NCBI RefSeq assembly: GCF_024721995.1
Contig: NZ_JANQBC010000014.1
Span: 1-64,000, forward strand
Origin: Paenibacillus radicibacter
Lineage (GTDB): Bacteria; Bacillota; Bacilli; Paenibacillales; NBRC-103111
Reading direction: 5' to 3'
Length of the DNA: 64,000 nucleotides
Part shown: piece after piece, positions 15,855 to 25,362 of the stretch
Numbering within the stretch: position 1 is the stretch's first letter
Layout of the letters: each line of letters begins with the position of its first letter
Notes under the pieces: model-generated
Told to the model about the DNA's origin: nothing
The model's input: only the letters and a program-made list of their open reading frames with translations
Database searches by the model: none
Made by a program: the position numbers and the translations under genes

Positions 15855-17093
15855 TTAAAATTTTATAAAGGTAACCGTAAATTTGGTGTAGGTATACCTC
15901 TTACTTTCAACTTTAATCAAAGCTTGATGTGCTTCAATAATAGATTTAGCTAGCGCCAAGCCAATTCCTACCGAATCATGCTTCTTAGAGCCTCTTGCTT
16001 TGTAAAATCGCTCAAATATATGAGGCAATTCCTCAGCATCAATTCCTTCTCCAAAGTCTTGAATCATCAGTTCCGTATAAATGGGTGTATCTTCGATTGT
16101 AATCTTAATCTTCTCACCTTGTGTGGAGTGTTCAATTGCATTCTTAAGCAAGTTCAATATAGCTTCTTGCATCCATAGTTTATCGTGAGCAACGACCACT
16201 TCCTTCGGGGCATTCCAGTCAATCGATATATGATGATCCGTAATCATGTTGTCCAAGCGATCTAAAGCATCCTCAATCGTCTCCACCAAATTGGCTGGTT
16301 CTTTCTCAAATGAAATGGCTCTTGCATCGATTTTCGCTACCTTCAATAAGTTTTGAATCAAAAGATGCATTCTAGAGATTTGCACATCGTTATTTTGCAA
16401 CAGTCGAACTTGTTGCTCGCGCGGCAAGCCTTCATTCAACATCATTTCATTGTAAATCGAAATCGTTGAAAGCGGCGTTTTTAATTGATGGGATATATCC
16501 TGCAGCATTTGTACCAAAAATTTCTTCTCTTCACGCAAGTCATGCATACTCTTTCGAATAATATCTTTCATGGAACGAAAAGCAATCGCCAATTTGGCTA
16601 AATCCCCTTCTTTATTTTCATTGATGACAACCGAGTAATCCCCATCTATTATTTTTTTGGCAGCCAAAGTAAGCTGTTTAATCTTATTGAAGATCATCTT
16701 GTGTTGCATGTAGCTAACCAGAAGCAGCATACATCCGAAAAAAGCCAATCCCCAATAAATGAATTGATTATGACTAGAGATATGATTATTTAAAAGGGGA
16801 AACAGTTTTAACTCCAGATTTTCAGTTAATCCATACTGCTTTAAGATGTTTCTACCCTTTTCCTGATACTGCATTGAATCAGTAGATTGGCTTGTTAAGA
16901 CCTTCATAATTCCCGCTTCATTCTCAGGGTTTTGTTCAACCAATCTCGCGGTGATTTCCCCCCAAGTTGTAATGGAATCGCTTTTCAATTGATTGTAGAA
17001 CAGTTGTTGTGTAACCAATTGATACACTGTAAATAGCGCTAACAGAACGGTTAAGATCGCTATGTAACGTTTTAACTCTGTATTTTTAATCAT
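15855..17093 (-). CDS. sensor histidine kinase
   Basis: 412 aa: membrane helices at about 8-28 and 111-130 around an 80-residue extracellular loop, HAMP (131-183), HisKA with phospho-acceptor H202 (SHQLKTPLS), and a C-terminal HATPase_c domain with N box (LLKNAIEHS) and DFGEGI/GIGLAL boxes. It should phosphorylate the response regulator encoded one base upstream. Last gene of a five-gene operon. Confidence 0.93.
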   Translation of the reverse strand: MIKNTELKRYIAILTVLLALFTVYQLVTQQLFYNQLKSDSITTWGEITARLVEQNPENEAGIMKVLTSQSTDSMQYQEKGRNILKQYGLTENLELKLFPLLNNHISSHNQFIYWGLAFFGCMLLLVSYMQHKMIFNKIKQLTLAAKKIIDGDYSVVINENKEGDLAKLAIAFRSMKDIIRKSMHDLREEKKFLVQMLQDISHQLKTPLSTISIYNEMMLNEGLPREQQVRLLQNNDVQISRMHLLIQNLLKVAKIDARAISFEKEPANLVETIEDALDRLDNMITDHHISIDWNAPKEVVVAHDKLWMQEAILNLLKNAIEHSTQGEKIKITIEDTPIYTELMIQDFGEGIDAEELPHIFERFYKARGSKKHDSVGIGLALAKSIIEAHQALIKVESKRYTYTKFTVTFIKF

Positions 17094-17094
17094 C

Positions 17095-17790
17095 TTACTC
17101 TCTACTCACATCCTTGCTCCAACGATAACCTAACCCTCTTTCTGTGACGATAAACTGCGGGTTTTTGGGATCATCCTCAACTTTGTCTCGTAGACGCCTA
17201 ATGTATACAGATAACGTATTTTCATCAAAGAAAACTTCATCTCCTTCCGTAATATGTAGCAGGAGTTCATCTCTTCTCAATGCTTTGTTGGCGTTCATCA
17301 TGAACATTAGAAGAAGCTTATATTCTAAATTCGTTAATGGAATGCTTTCCTGATTTTTATATACTTTGACTAGGTTCATATCGATTTTTATATGCTCAGA
17401 TGTTAAGATTCCCGAAGAAGTTTCCAGACGAGCTTGCTTTCTCAATTGCACTTTCACCCTGGACATGAGTTCTTTCACTCGAAAGGGCTTCGTAATATAA
17501 TCATCCCCCCCGATATCAAGTCCCATGACCACATTAGCTTCTTCATCAAGAGCGGTTAAGAAAATCACGGATGTATGGCTATGTGCTTTGAAATATAGAC
17601 ATAAATCATAGCCATTTCCATCTGGTAGGCCGATATCTAGAATAATTAAATCAAAAGTATGATGATCAAACTGGTGCTTGGCTTCTTTAACACTAGAGGC
17701 TTTAACTACCTCAAACCCCTCATTTTTCAATGAAAATTCGATGGCTAGACCTAGAGATCCATCATCTTCAACAAGTAATATGTTACTCAA
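17095..17790 (-). CDS. OmpR-family response regulator
   Basis: Receiver domain (1-115) with acidic pocket E8/D9 and phospho-acceptor D52 (LDIGLPDG), then an OmpR/PhoB winged helix ending in YIRRLRDKVE ... RGLGYRW. I chose the TTG at 17790 (MSNILLVEDD) because GGAGG is 8 nt upstream; the open frame runs to another TTG at 17817 without a ribosome site. The stop is one base from the kinase start. It probably controls its own operon, as is common when these genes sit with an ABC exporter. Confidence 0.92.
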   Translation of the reverse strand: MSNILLVEDDGSLGLAIEFSLKNEGFEVVKASSVKEAKHQFDHHTFDLIILDIGLPDGNGYDLCLYFKAHSHTSVIFLTALDEEANVVMGLDIGGDDYITKPFRVKELMSRVKVQLRKQARLETSSGILTSEHIKIDMNLVKVYKNQESIPLTNLEYKLLLMFMMNANKALRRDELLLHITEGDEVFFDENTLSVYIRRLRDKVEDDPKNPQFIVTERGLGYRWSKDVSRE

Positions 17791-17878
17791 CGTGTGGCCC
17801 TCCTTCTCTTCTTTCAATTTCTGTTATTGGTCAACAAATCAGAATGACCTGACTATATACATAGCCAGGCCTACGGTA

Positions 17879-19861
17879 TTATGCTTCCCTGATCACATCA
17901 ATGATATTATCCTTATGGATTTTGCGTAGTGGGATCAGAACAGATAAATAACTGATGAATAACGCGGCAACAAATGTGATGATACAAGCCGCATAAGGGA
18001 TCGTCCATTCAACCTTGATGATATTAGAAGCAGCCAAATATATGGTATAAGAAAGTATACAGCCGAAAAAGATCCCTTGTAAACTCCCAGAAAAACCGTA
18101 AATCATCGCTTCATAGATAATCATTTTTTTCAAATCTCTTTGTGACATGCCTATGGATTTTAATGCAGCAAGTTCTTTTCGTCTAATTATAATGCTGATC
18201 GTAATGGTATTGATGATATTAACACTACCTATCAAAGAAACAACCGCGATAAAACTATATACAAGTACTTTGAAAACAAGCTCTGATTCCTTCTCTTTTT
18301 TATTCTTGTCTAAGTGGTTATCGATTGTTATGGAGTGCTTTGTTCCAACGGTTTGCTTGATGTCTGCAACTGTCGTGCTAGATTGATTCACATCTTTCAA
18401 TTTGATTCGAAAACTATTCTCCAGTTCGGATACCTCGGATACATTTCCAAGTGTCTTCAATTGCTCCATAATCGCTTGATTATCTATGGAAGAAACATGT
18501 TGATTTTGTTGTAGATAAATGGTTAGATCCGATTTCGCGGACTCATTGTTCACATATTTGGATGCAAATGCGATATTCATTATGGATGAGAAAGTTATAA
18601 ACAATACACTGCTTATAATGATCGATAGGATGGTAATGGTATATCGATTTTTGTTTCTTTTTACATTTTTCAAAGCCAAACTCAATGGAAAAGATAAAGG
18701 CTTTTTCAGCACGGAGTTCTTTTGTTTTTTGATCGCATCTTTTTTGATGGATAACCTGCTGCTAATTGCTAGCAAAGGAGATATTCTGCCTGCCGAAAAA
18801 GCCGGATAATAACTGGATGCTAATACAGCCATTAGAGTAATAAGCGAACTGATTAATATTATCTGCCAATCAATGTGAAAGAACGAGACACTTGCACCAT
18901 CTTCTAATAATATGAAAAAAATGAACTGAAGAGCTGCCAGAGCTAATATACTGCATACAATTCCAATCGGGATGGCGATAACAGCAAGCACAGCAGCTTC
19001 TCTCATCACGATTTGTCGAATTTGCTTGCGTGTAGCGCCGATGCTTCTGAGCAACCCGAACTGCTTCATACGCTCTACGACACTAATTTGGAACGCGTTG
19101 TATATGACTAGTGCAGTCGCGACGACAACAATACTGACGACGATGATGAGTATGGCCATAATCGATGAATTCGTCTGTGGCTTCAACACACTGATCAATT
19201 CTTCATTGATAACAATATTATCATGATCAGTAAGTGATTTTACTTCATCTATAACCTCACTAAAATTTGCTTTCTGGTTAATTTGGAATAATATCCGGCC
19301 TTCTCCAATAGTAAACTCCTGTTTATAAGTTAATAATCGTCCTACTTTACTTTTCAATGTGAATGTAGCATTATCCAGTAAACCAGTCAGTTGATATGTT
19401 TTTCCGTCCAATTCAAAAAAGTCGCCGACCTTCAGATCCTTATTTATATAAGGAAGCGTCCATGAATCAATAACTGCCTCACGCTCATTAACAGGTAATT
19501 TGCTATCAGATAGACTGTAGGTTAAAAACTCCATAGCTTGGTGATCAGCGAAATTCATTTGTACCGAAACATCTTTAAGTGGAATGGTTTTGCCCTGAGA
19601 CATCAATCCATACGATTTGATTTGGGGATTGTATCTAATTTTATTCAGTATCGCTTCATTGTAATTGGAAATCCCGACATGAAACGAAACTCCATTATGC
19701 TTTATGATGTTTTCTATTTGGGTGCGTTGCGATCCGTTCATAAACAAGCCGATCGTGGAAATTAACGCTACAGAGAGTACAATTCCGACCAAGGTTAAGA
19801 TGGTTCGCTTGATATTGCCTTTTAAATACCGACTGCTTAGTTGTTTGTAACTGCTGATCAA
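17879..19861 (-). CDS. ABC transporter permease with two FtsX domains
   Basis: 660 aa. An N-terminal helix (about 15-38) and a 170-residue extracellular domain precede a first FtsX helix bundle (about 235-370); a second helix at about 410 and a second extracellular part precede the second FtsX bundle (about 535-655). This is the MacB/LolC-like duplicated type used for peptide export or mechanotransmission rather than sugar uptake. It works with the ATPase encoded 17 bp upstream. The substrate is unknown; antimicrobial peptide defence is plausible given the linked two-component system. Confidence 0.9.
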   Translation of the reverse strand: MISSYKQLSSRYLKGNIKRTILTLVGIVLSVALISTIGLFMNGSQRTQIENIIKHNGVSFHVGISNYNEAILNKIRYNPQIKSYGLMSQGKTIPLKDVSVQMNFADHQAMEFLTYSLSDSKLPVNEREAVIDSWTLPYINKDLKVGDFFELDGKTYQLTGLLDNATFTLKSKVGRLLTYKQEFTIGEGRILFQINQKANFSEVIDEVKSLTDHDNIVINEELISVLKPQTNSSIMAILIIVVSIVVVATALVIYNAFQISVVERMKQFGLLRSIGATRKQIRQIVMREAAVLAVIAIPIGIVCSILALAALQFIFFILLEDGASVSFFHIDWQIILISSLITLMAVLASSYYPAFSAGRISPLLAISSRLSIKKDAIKKQKNSVLKKPLSFPLSLALKNVKRNKNRYTITILSIIISSVLFITFSSIMNIAFASKYVNNESAKSDLTIYLQQNQHVSSIDNQAIMEQLKTLGNVSEVSELENSFRIKLKDVNQSSTTVADIKQTVGTKHSITIDNHLDKNKKEKESELVFKVLVYSFIAVVSLIGSVNIINTITISIIIRRKELAALKSIGMSQRDLKKMIIYEAMIYGFSGSLQGIFFGCILSYTIYLAASNIIKVEWTIPYAACIITFVAALFISYLSVLIPLRKIHKDNIIDVIREA

Positions 19862-19878
19862 CTTTAATCTCCTCCAGT

Positions 19879-20571
19879 CTATGACTTAGTCGCAGCTAGC
19901 CGTTGATCCGAAATAATGCTACCATCTTCTATCGTGATGATCCGGTCTGATGCCGATGCAATAGCCAGATCATGAGTAATCAATACAATAGTCTGGTTGT
20001 ATTTTTTGGCTGTTAATCTTAATAAATCCATGACTTCTTTCGTATTTTTCGTATCTAGGTTACCTGTAGGCTCATCGGCAAGTATCAAATGTGGGCGATT
20101 AATAAGTGCCCTGCCAATGGAGACCCGTTGCTGTTGGCCGCCAGATAATTCGGAAGGCAAATGTGTCTTCCGTTCATGAAGTCCAAGGGTTCCAATAATC
20201 TCATCGAGATACGTCATATCGATCTGTTCATCATCTAATAACGTGGGCAATGCAATATTTTCCTGAACACTCAATACGGGAATCAAATTAAAGAACTGAA
20301 AAATAAAACCGACTTTTCTTCTTCTGAATATCGAAAGCTCATCATCCGAATAATCATAAATACTATTTTCCCCGATGAAAACTTGTCCTGATGTTGGTCG
20401 ATCCAATCCTCCTAATATATGTAGCAGTGTGCTTTTCCCGGAGCCGGAAACACCTACAATGGAGACAAACTCTCCTTTCTGAATCGAAAGGTTAATTCCT
20501 TTTAACGCATCTACCTTGTTATTGCCCTCACCATAACTTTTTACTACATTTTCCATTCGTACAACTTCCAT
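19879..20571 (-). CDS. ABC transporter ATP-binding protein, MacB/LolD type
   Basis: 230 aa with Walker A GVSGSGKST (40-48), signature LSGGQQQR (from 142) and Walker B LILADEP (162-168). The ATG at 20571 is preceded by GGGTGAT; a GTG at 20583 is in frame but would include that site. It powers the two-FtsX permease encoded next. Confidence 0.93.
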   Translation of the reverse strand: MEVVRMENVVKSYGEGNNKVDALKGINLSIQKGEFVSIVGVSGSGKSTLLHILGGLDRPTSGQVFIGENSIYDYSDDELSIFRRRKVGFIFQFFNLIPVLSVQENIALPTLLDDEQIDMTYLDEIIGTLGLHERKTHLPSELSGGQQQRVSIGRALINRPHLILADEPTGNLDTKNTKEVMDLLRLTAKKYNQTIVLITHDLAIASASDRIITIEDGSIISDQRLAATKS

Positions 20572-20611
20572 ACTATCACCCACTTATCAAGTAAAATTCG
20601 ACCTCTTGCAC

Positions 20612-21334
20612 TTAATCTTGTACATCTACAAAGTTAACTTTGTATTCGCTATCTGGATAGACGCTTCTGATTTTATCTAAAAGCTTGTTTACCTTTTCTT
20701 TATTTTTATAATCGAAGCTATCCTTTTGGAAATGAATCAATGCGATATTTGATTCTGCTTCCTTTATTGTGTTGTAAGTTTCGTCGTCAACAATAACAAG
20801 GTCCATAGCTGGTCTATACCCAATCCATGCCTGATGTTTCACATACTCTACGGGTACCTTCAGTCCATTCAAATCAATTTGACCATCCTTCATCTGGTAA
20901 TCACTAAAAGAGTAGAACAGATTATGACCATTAGATAATTCTTTTATACGGGTAACAGGGTCTGTAAGAATAAACGAACTGCCAGCGTCTTTTCGGGCCC
21001 TTATAATCCCCTTCTTGACGAATTTCTCAGCTGTAGAACGAGTAATAACGGAATACCTGATATCACGGGTCTCTACTTCTTTACCTAATTCTTTCTGAGC
21101 TTCCTCTGACAGTTTCGTTGTTAGTGTTGTTGTAACCAATTTCATTTTGTAGTCAATTGTTTGTTTGGTATCATCTTTATACAACTGCTTAACTGCATTC
21201 ACATCTTTTTCATTGCCGATCACAACAATTCCATTGGCCGGCTGTGATGGACCTTCTACAAATCGTTTTACCCCAAATCCTATTCCTGCAAAAATAGCGA
21301 TGACCAACACCAAACCTATAATTTTTCTCATCAT
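20612..21334 (-). CDS. membrane-anchored extracytoplasmic protein of an ABC/two-component operon
   Basis: 240 aa: one N-terminal membrane helix (about 5-22) and a 215-residue exported domain. I do not recognise the family. The exported part has an alpha/beta pattern (LVIVDDETYNTIKEAES..., ...FQKDSFDYKNKEKVNKLLD) reminiscent of the extracellular domains of FtsX-type permeases. First gene of the operon, with AAAGGAG 5 nt before ATG-ATG. It may be an accessory subunit or ligand sensor for the permease. Confidence 0.75.
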   Translation of the reverse strand: MMRKIIGLVLVIAIFAGIGFGVKRFVEGPSQPANGIVVIGNEKDVNAVKQLYKDDTKQTIDYKMKLVTTTLTTKLSEEAQKELGKEVETRDIRYSVITRSTAEKFVKKGIIRARKDAGSSFILTDPVTRIKELSNGHNLFYSFSDYQMKDGQIDLNGLKVPVEYVKHQAWIGYRPAMDLVIVDDETYNTIKEAESNIALIHFQKDSFDYKNKEKVNKLLDKIRSVYPDSEYKVNFVDVQD

Positions 21335-21369
21335 AGCTGCTCCTTTAATAAAAATCATTTGATGTTTGG

Positions 21370-21398
21370 ATTATATACAACTTTTCTTTGCAAGTTAA
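21370..21398 (-). promoter_or_regulatory. promoter of the five-gene ABC/two-component operon
   Basis: Minus strand: TTAACT (21393-21398), 17-bp spacer, perfect TATAAT (21370-21375), 35 bp before the first gene. Confidence 0.7.
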
Positions 21399-21610
21399 TG
21401 ACTCTTGTCTAACCTTTTGAGCTTTTGGCTTACATTTTAGTAAGAAAGGATGTTCCTAAAAAGAAAGTATCGGGGCTGATATCTAACTTCCTTGTTCTTA
21501 CAACCTTATACTTCGCTTTCTATCGATGGAAAACTCCACAACCACAACAAACCGCCCAGGCAAATTTCCCCGAACGGCATTGTTGATTTGCTATATCTAT
21601 TTTCAACTTA

Positions 21611-22579
21611 TTATGGGATAAGCAGAATCTTACCCGTACTCTTGCGGCTCTCGAGTAGTCGATGGGCCTCGATCCCATCCGCGAGTGCGAATGTCTTTGG
21701 CTCTTCAAGACGGAGCGCACCGCTGCGAATCGCTGCGAAGAGCGCTTCTGCTCTATGCATGCGATCGGCACGTGACGTCACATGGTTCCACAGATCACCA
21801 CCAGTGATCGTCTTCGACGTATCCATCAGCATCCGTGGATCTATAAGTGCCGGGTCCCCCCCAGCCATGCCGTAGAAGACGACGTGACCTTTGGTTTGAA
21901 CCGCAGCGAAGCTATCCATCAGCGTCGATCCGACTGAGTCATAAGCGACGCGAACGCCTGCGACGCCTTGGGACCAGTGTATCGCACTTTGCACCCAGTC
22001 GCTATCATACAGCAATACTTCATCCGCACCTGCAGATCGTGCAACCTCACGCTTGGCAGGTGAAGATGTGAGGCCAAGGACGCGAGCACCCTTGCTAACA
22101 CCGAGCTGCACAAGCAATTGCCCCACACCACCAGCCGCGGCATGAACGAGCATCTCATCGCCATGCTGAACGGCATAGCTGTCATTCACAAGATAGTGCG
22201 CTGTCATTCCTTGCAGCAGTACAGAGGCCGCTTGCTCAGCGGTAATATCCGATGGCAGCGGAATCGCTCGCTCAACCGGAACTTGCACAAGCTCAGCATT
22301 TGCATAAGGCACATCCGCGAACGCGACGCGATCCCCCGGTTGTAGCGCTGTTACATCCGTTGCGACTCGTTCGACAATGCCCGCCCCTTCGTAACCGAGA
22401 ATATATGGTGGCTGCCCAGTAAGATGATAATTCCCGCGTCTGCGATAGATATCTGCGAAATTAAGACCAATCGCTTGCATGCGTACGATGACCGTTCCTA
22501 GCTCCAAGCGCGGTTCAGCGATCTCTGCATAACGTAGTACCTCAGGACCACCGAACACTTCGAATATTAATGCCCTCAT
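21611..22579 (-). CDS. NADPH:quinone reductase-like medium-chain dehydrogenase
   Basis: 322 aa: GroES-like N-terminal domain and a Rossmann domain with AAAGGVGQLLVQLG (about 143-156). It lacks the Cys/His zinc ligands of alcohol dehydrogenases and fits the zeta-crystallin/quinone oxidoreductase group, which moves electrons from NADPH to quinones. AGGAGGTAAATCATC precedes the ATG. Its start is 34 bp from the end of hflX copy 2, on the same strand, so hflX transcripts may read into it. Confidence 0.88.
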   Translation of the reverse strand: MRALIFEVFGGPEVLRYAEIAEPRLELGTVIVRMQAIGLNFADIYRRRGNYHLTGQPPYILGYEGAGIVERVATDVTALQPGDRVAFADVPYANAELVQVPVERAIPLPSDITAEQAASVLLQGMTAHYLVNDSYAVQHGDEMLVHAAAGGVGQLLVQLGVSKGARVLGLTSSPAKREVARSAGADEVLLYDSDWVQSAIHWSQGVAGVRVAYDSVGSTLMDSFAAVQTKGHVVFYGMAGGDPALIDPRMLMDTSKTITGGDLWNHVTSRADRMHRAEALFAAIRSGALRLEEPKTFALADGIEAHRLLESRKSTGKILLIP

Positions 22580-22615
22580 GATGATTTACCTCCTGTTTTA
22601 CTGACCTATTTAATC

Positions 22616-23878
22616 TTATCGAATGATGTATTCCTGGTAACGCTCGTAATCTGTCGCACGGCACTCCAGCACAAGCTTCGTTCCATCGTTCTCATAACTA
22701 GTATCGCGAATATTCGCATGTTCATTGAAGTAAGATACGAGATTACCTTTGTCATAGGGGATCATCATTTCGCATTCCACATAGTCTGTGAAAATATGCT
22801 TCCGAATCACACCGACCAGCTCATCGATCCCAATCCGTGGTTTAGCTGCTAAATAGATGCAATCTCCCTGCACACTCGGGATCGCAAGTTCGATCCGGTC
22901 TGATTTGTTATATGCATAGATCGTCGTAATTCCTTGGACGCCGATATCTTTGAGTGTATTGTTCGTAATGTCAATATGCTGCTCATGGTTCGGGTTCGAG
23001 TTATCGACAACATGAATGAGCAGATCGGCCTCAGCGACCTCTTCGAGTGTCGAGCGGAACGCATTCACCAGATGATGGGGCAGCTTACTTACGAATCCAA
23101 CCGTATCTGTCAGCAGAAACGACTTGTTGTCTGGCAGCGGAATGCTCCGAATCGATGTCTCCAGTGTCGCGAATAGCATATCCTTCTCGAACACTTGTTT
23201 CGCAGCCGTTGGATTGAACTTCTCGACGAGTGCATTCATAATGGTGGATTTCCCGGCATTCGTATATCCGACGAGTGAGACGACTGGCACCGCATTCTTC
23301 TTCCGTTGCTTACGCTGCGTCTGACGATGCGCCACAAGTGCTTCAAGCTCTTTATTAAGGATATTAATCTTCTCTTCAATCCGGCGGCGATCGAGCTCAA
23401 GTTTCGTTTCTCCCACACCTTTATTCTTCGTACCAACACCACCGCCCTGACGGCCAAGTGATTCACGTAGACCAATCAGGCGTGGCAGCATGTATTGGAG
23501 TTGTGCCACTTCAACTTGAAGTTGCGCTTCCTTTGTCTTCGCCCGCTGTGCAAAGATATCTAAGATCAGAATCGTACGGTCTATGACCTTACATTGGAGA
23601 TCTGCTTCCAGGTTCCGAATTTGTGACGGCGACAGCTCATCATTGAAGATGACGATATTAGCCTCGTGCGCCTCAAGCGCCGCGATGACCTCTTGAATTT
23701 TACCAGTACCGATATAATGCGAAGAAGTAACTTTCTGTAGATTCTGCGTCACCATGCCTGCGACCTCGACCGCACAAGCTTCAGCCAAGTTGCCGAGCTC
23801 TTCCATCGAATAGTCAAAATCCGCCTGGTGATTCTGATTGACGCCGACCAATATAGCACGTTGTATAAGTTGTTTCAT
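22616..23878 (-). CDS. hflX: HflX-type ribosome-splitting GTPase, copy 2 (HflXr-like)
   Basis: 420 aa, 410 identical to copy 1; all GTPase motifs are kept (GYTNAGKST, DTVGF, NKSD). Differences are scattered and mild (for example I42M, Y71H, Q190K and Y to Q near the end), consistent with two working genes. The leader peptide and both leader terminators are also preserved. No terminator follows; the quinone reductase gene comes next. Confidence 0.93.
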   Translation of the reverse strand: MKQLIQRAILVGVNQNHQADFDYSMEELGNLAEACAVEVAGMVTQNLQKVTSSHYIGTGKIQEVIAALEAHEANIVIFNDELSPSQIRNLEADLQCKVIDRTILILDIFAQRAKTKEAQLQVEVAQLQYMLPRLIGLRESLGRQGGGVGTKNKGVGETKLELDRRRIEEKINILNKELEALVAHRQTQRKQRKKNAVPVVSLVGYTNAGKSTIMNALVEKFNPTAAKQVFEKDMLFATLETSIRSIPLPDNKSFLLTDTVGFVSKLPHHLVNAFRSTLEEVAEADLLIHVVDNSNPNHEQHIDITNNTLKDIGVQGITTIYAYNKSDRIELAIPSVQGDCIYLAAKPRIGIDELVGVIRKHIFTDYVECEMMIPYDKGNLVSYFNEHANIRDTSYENDGTKLVLECRATDYERYQEYIIR

Positions 23879-23905
23879 CTATTAATTCCTCCATTAGTTC
23901 ACAAA

Positions 23906-23937
23906 TAAAATAAAAAACACAGACTCATCGGCTGTGT
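23906..23937 (-). terminator. second leader terminator, hflX copy 2
   Basis: Minus strand: ACACAG/CTGTGT hairpin (23917-23937), then TTTTTATTTT. Identical to copy 1. Confidence 0.8.
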
Positions 23938-23994
23938 TCATCGCTTACGGGTGAGGTTCAACAAAAGAAACCCGTCATATCTCCTGGAATGCGC

Positions 23995-24028
23995 AAAAAA
24001 AAGCACACCCCTGGTTCATGACCAGTGC
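23995..24028 (-). terminator. first leader terminator (attenuator), hflX copy 2
   Basis: Same hairpin as 9849-9883 but with eight T instead of seven. Confidence 0.75.
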
Positions 24029-24142
24029 ATTTGCTCCTCGGGTAAGGAATATTGTTTTGTCTTACTACCACTGATTCCCTGTGACAAGGCAGACCAATCC
24101 CGTTCGCTCTGCACACAAGCAGAGTCTTTGAGCACTATTCAG

Positions 24143-24193
24143 TTAGCGACACAAAGCATTGAAACGTAATCTGACTGCGTAAAAATTATTCAC
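24143..24193 (-). CDS. hflX leader peptide with RLRF stalling motif, copy 2
   Basis: Identical 16-codon frame to 9997-10047 (GTG start, GGAGGG upstream). Confidence 0.8.
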   Translation of the reverse strand: MNNFYAVRLRFNALCR

Positions 24194-24262
24194 AGGAAAC
24201 CCTCCGTTCATGATTTGGCAGATGACCAAGCGATTTAAGTTCGGTTCTGCGCGTTATCACCG

Positions 24263-24291
24263 TTTGTAGCATAAGCCGAAGTCAGACACAA
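24263..24291 (-). promoter_or_regulatory. promoter of hflX copy 2
   Basis: Minus strand: TTGTGT (24286-24291), 17 bp, TACAAA (24263-24268). The last -10 base differs from copy 1 (TACAAT), so this copy is probably weaker. Confidence 0.7.
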
Positions 24292-24487
24292 ATTATTTTC
24301 TAATAAGTTTGTCCACGAAAGGTTCACATATATCATGTTCTGTATGCATTGTTGACACTCACCAGTTTTAGTCTTGCAAAAGTAAGTATGAAATGAACAA
24401 GGAAAATCTTGAGACCGAAGTCATGATAAATGCCGGTTCTTTTTTTATGGATACAGGACTATTGAAAACAATCATTCACTCGTCTAT

Positions 24488-24535
24488 CCACCTGCAGATT
24501 GATTCGCGCGGACAGCAGAATCAATCTGCAGGTGG
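24488..24535. repeat. 18-bp perfect inverted repeat upstream of a membrane gene
   Basis: CCACCTGCAGATTGATTC (24488-24505) is repeated inverted at 24518-24535 with a 12-nt loop. No T-tract follows. It lies 75 bp before the gene at 24610 and could be an operator, an RNA hairpin in the 5' leader or an old insertion scar. Confidence 0.6.
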
Positions 24536-24609
24536 ACGTGGTGCCTCCTTAAGTCCGGTAAGATGAAGACATCCCAAAACGAAACAACAACCAAGGAGGA
24601 ACTCAATAA

Positions 24610-25131
24610 ATGACAACTAGTACCTGGATTTCCATCATCGCCACTTTTGCAGTAATCGTACTCAGCACTTTCGGACGTAAATCCTTTAACAGCATTCGTC
24701 TTCTAATCCCTATCGGCATCCTCGGATACTTCGGCGCCACTTACCTGAAGGATGTGCCGACCGGCGGCAACAATGGCTGGCTTCTTGCAGCATCTATCCT
24801 GTTCGGCGCTCTGATCGGCGCCGTGCTGATTGGCCTCGTCAGTGTCGAACGTGATGACAAAGGTAAAACGTATGTGACAACCGGTATTGTTAGCGTTGCC
24901 GTAATGGCAATTGTTTTCATTCTGCGTATTTTACTGGTCGAATGGGTAACACATCATCTGGAGAAGGCTTATCTTTATTCTGTTGAGCATCATTTTGACC
25001 TGAATTTAATTGGACCGGCATTCGTCCTGATGGCTATAGCCATGGTAGTGGTTCGAATCGGCGGTGTAGTTGTTAAAGTAAAGCGAGTAAAAAATCGGAG
25101 CGGGCTCCAGGATCAGCGCGTGTTAAGCTGA
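24610..25131 (+). CDS. multispanning membrane protein of unknown function
   Basis: 173 aa with five predicted membrane helices (about 5-17, 23-40, 50-75, 90-112 and 134-155) and a basic C-terminal tail. AAGGAGGAACTCAATAA precedes the ATG. I do not recognise a characterised family. A truncated, internally deleted copy lies at 3033-3230; the sequence matching the end of that copy lies past this gene's stop (25208-25240). Confidence 0.8.
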   Translation: MTTSTWISIIATFAVIVLSTFGRKSFNSIRLLIPIGILGYFGATYLKDVPTGGNNGWLLAASILFGALIGAVLIGLVSVERDDKGKTYVTTGIVSVAVMAIVFILRILLVEWVTHHLEKAYLYSVEHHFDLNLIGPAFVLMAIAMVVVRIGGVVVKVKRVKNRSGLQDQRVLS

Positions 25132-25362
25132 GGAATGAAATCCGTTAGTGTATCAGTTAGTTCCGGCACCATGTATGTATCTGTGTACGCTATATCACCA
25201 TCACTATAGTGGCAAAGCAAAACGCCTAGTTAAACTCCGTTTTCCAAATTTTATATAGTTATGCTTCTCTTCATGTGATAATATTGTTCATTATCTAATC
25301 GCTTTCATGACACCTATGTGCGTTGAATGCGCTTACTAACATCTAGAGAAGAGAGTGTGTTC

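Larger units (their letters stand above)
22613..24387. repeat. 1.78-kb direct repeat, copy 2 (hflX module)
   Basis: Partner of 8467-10241. The interval between the copies is about 12.4 kb. The right end leads into the intact membrane gene at 24610, a truncated copy of which lies left of hflX copy 1, so this is probably the original location. Confidence 0.95.
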
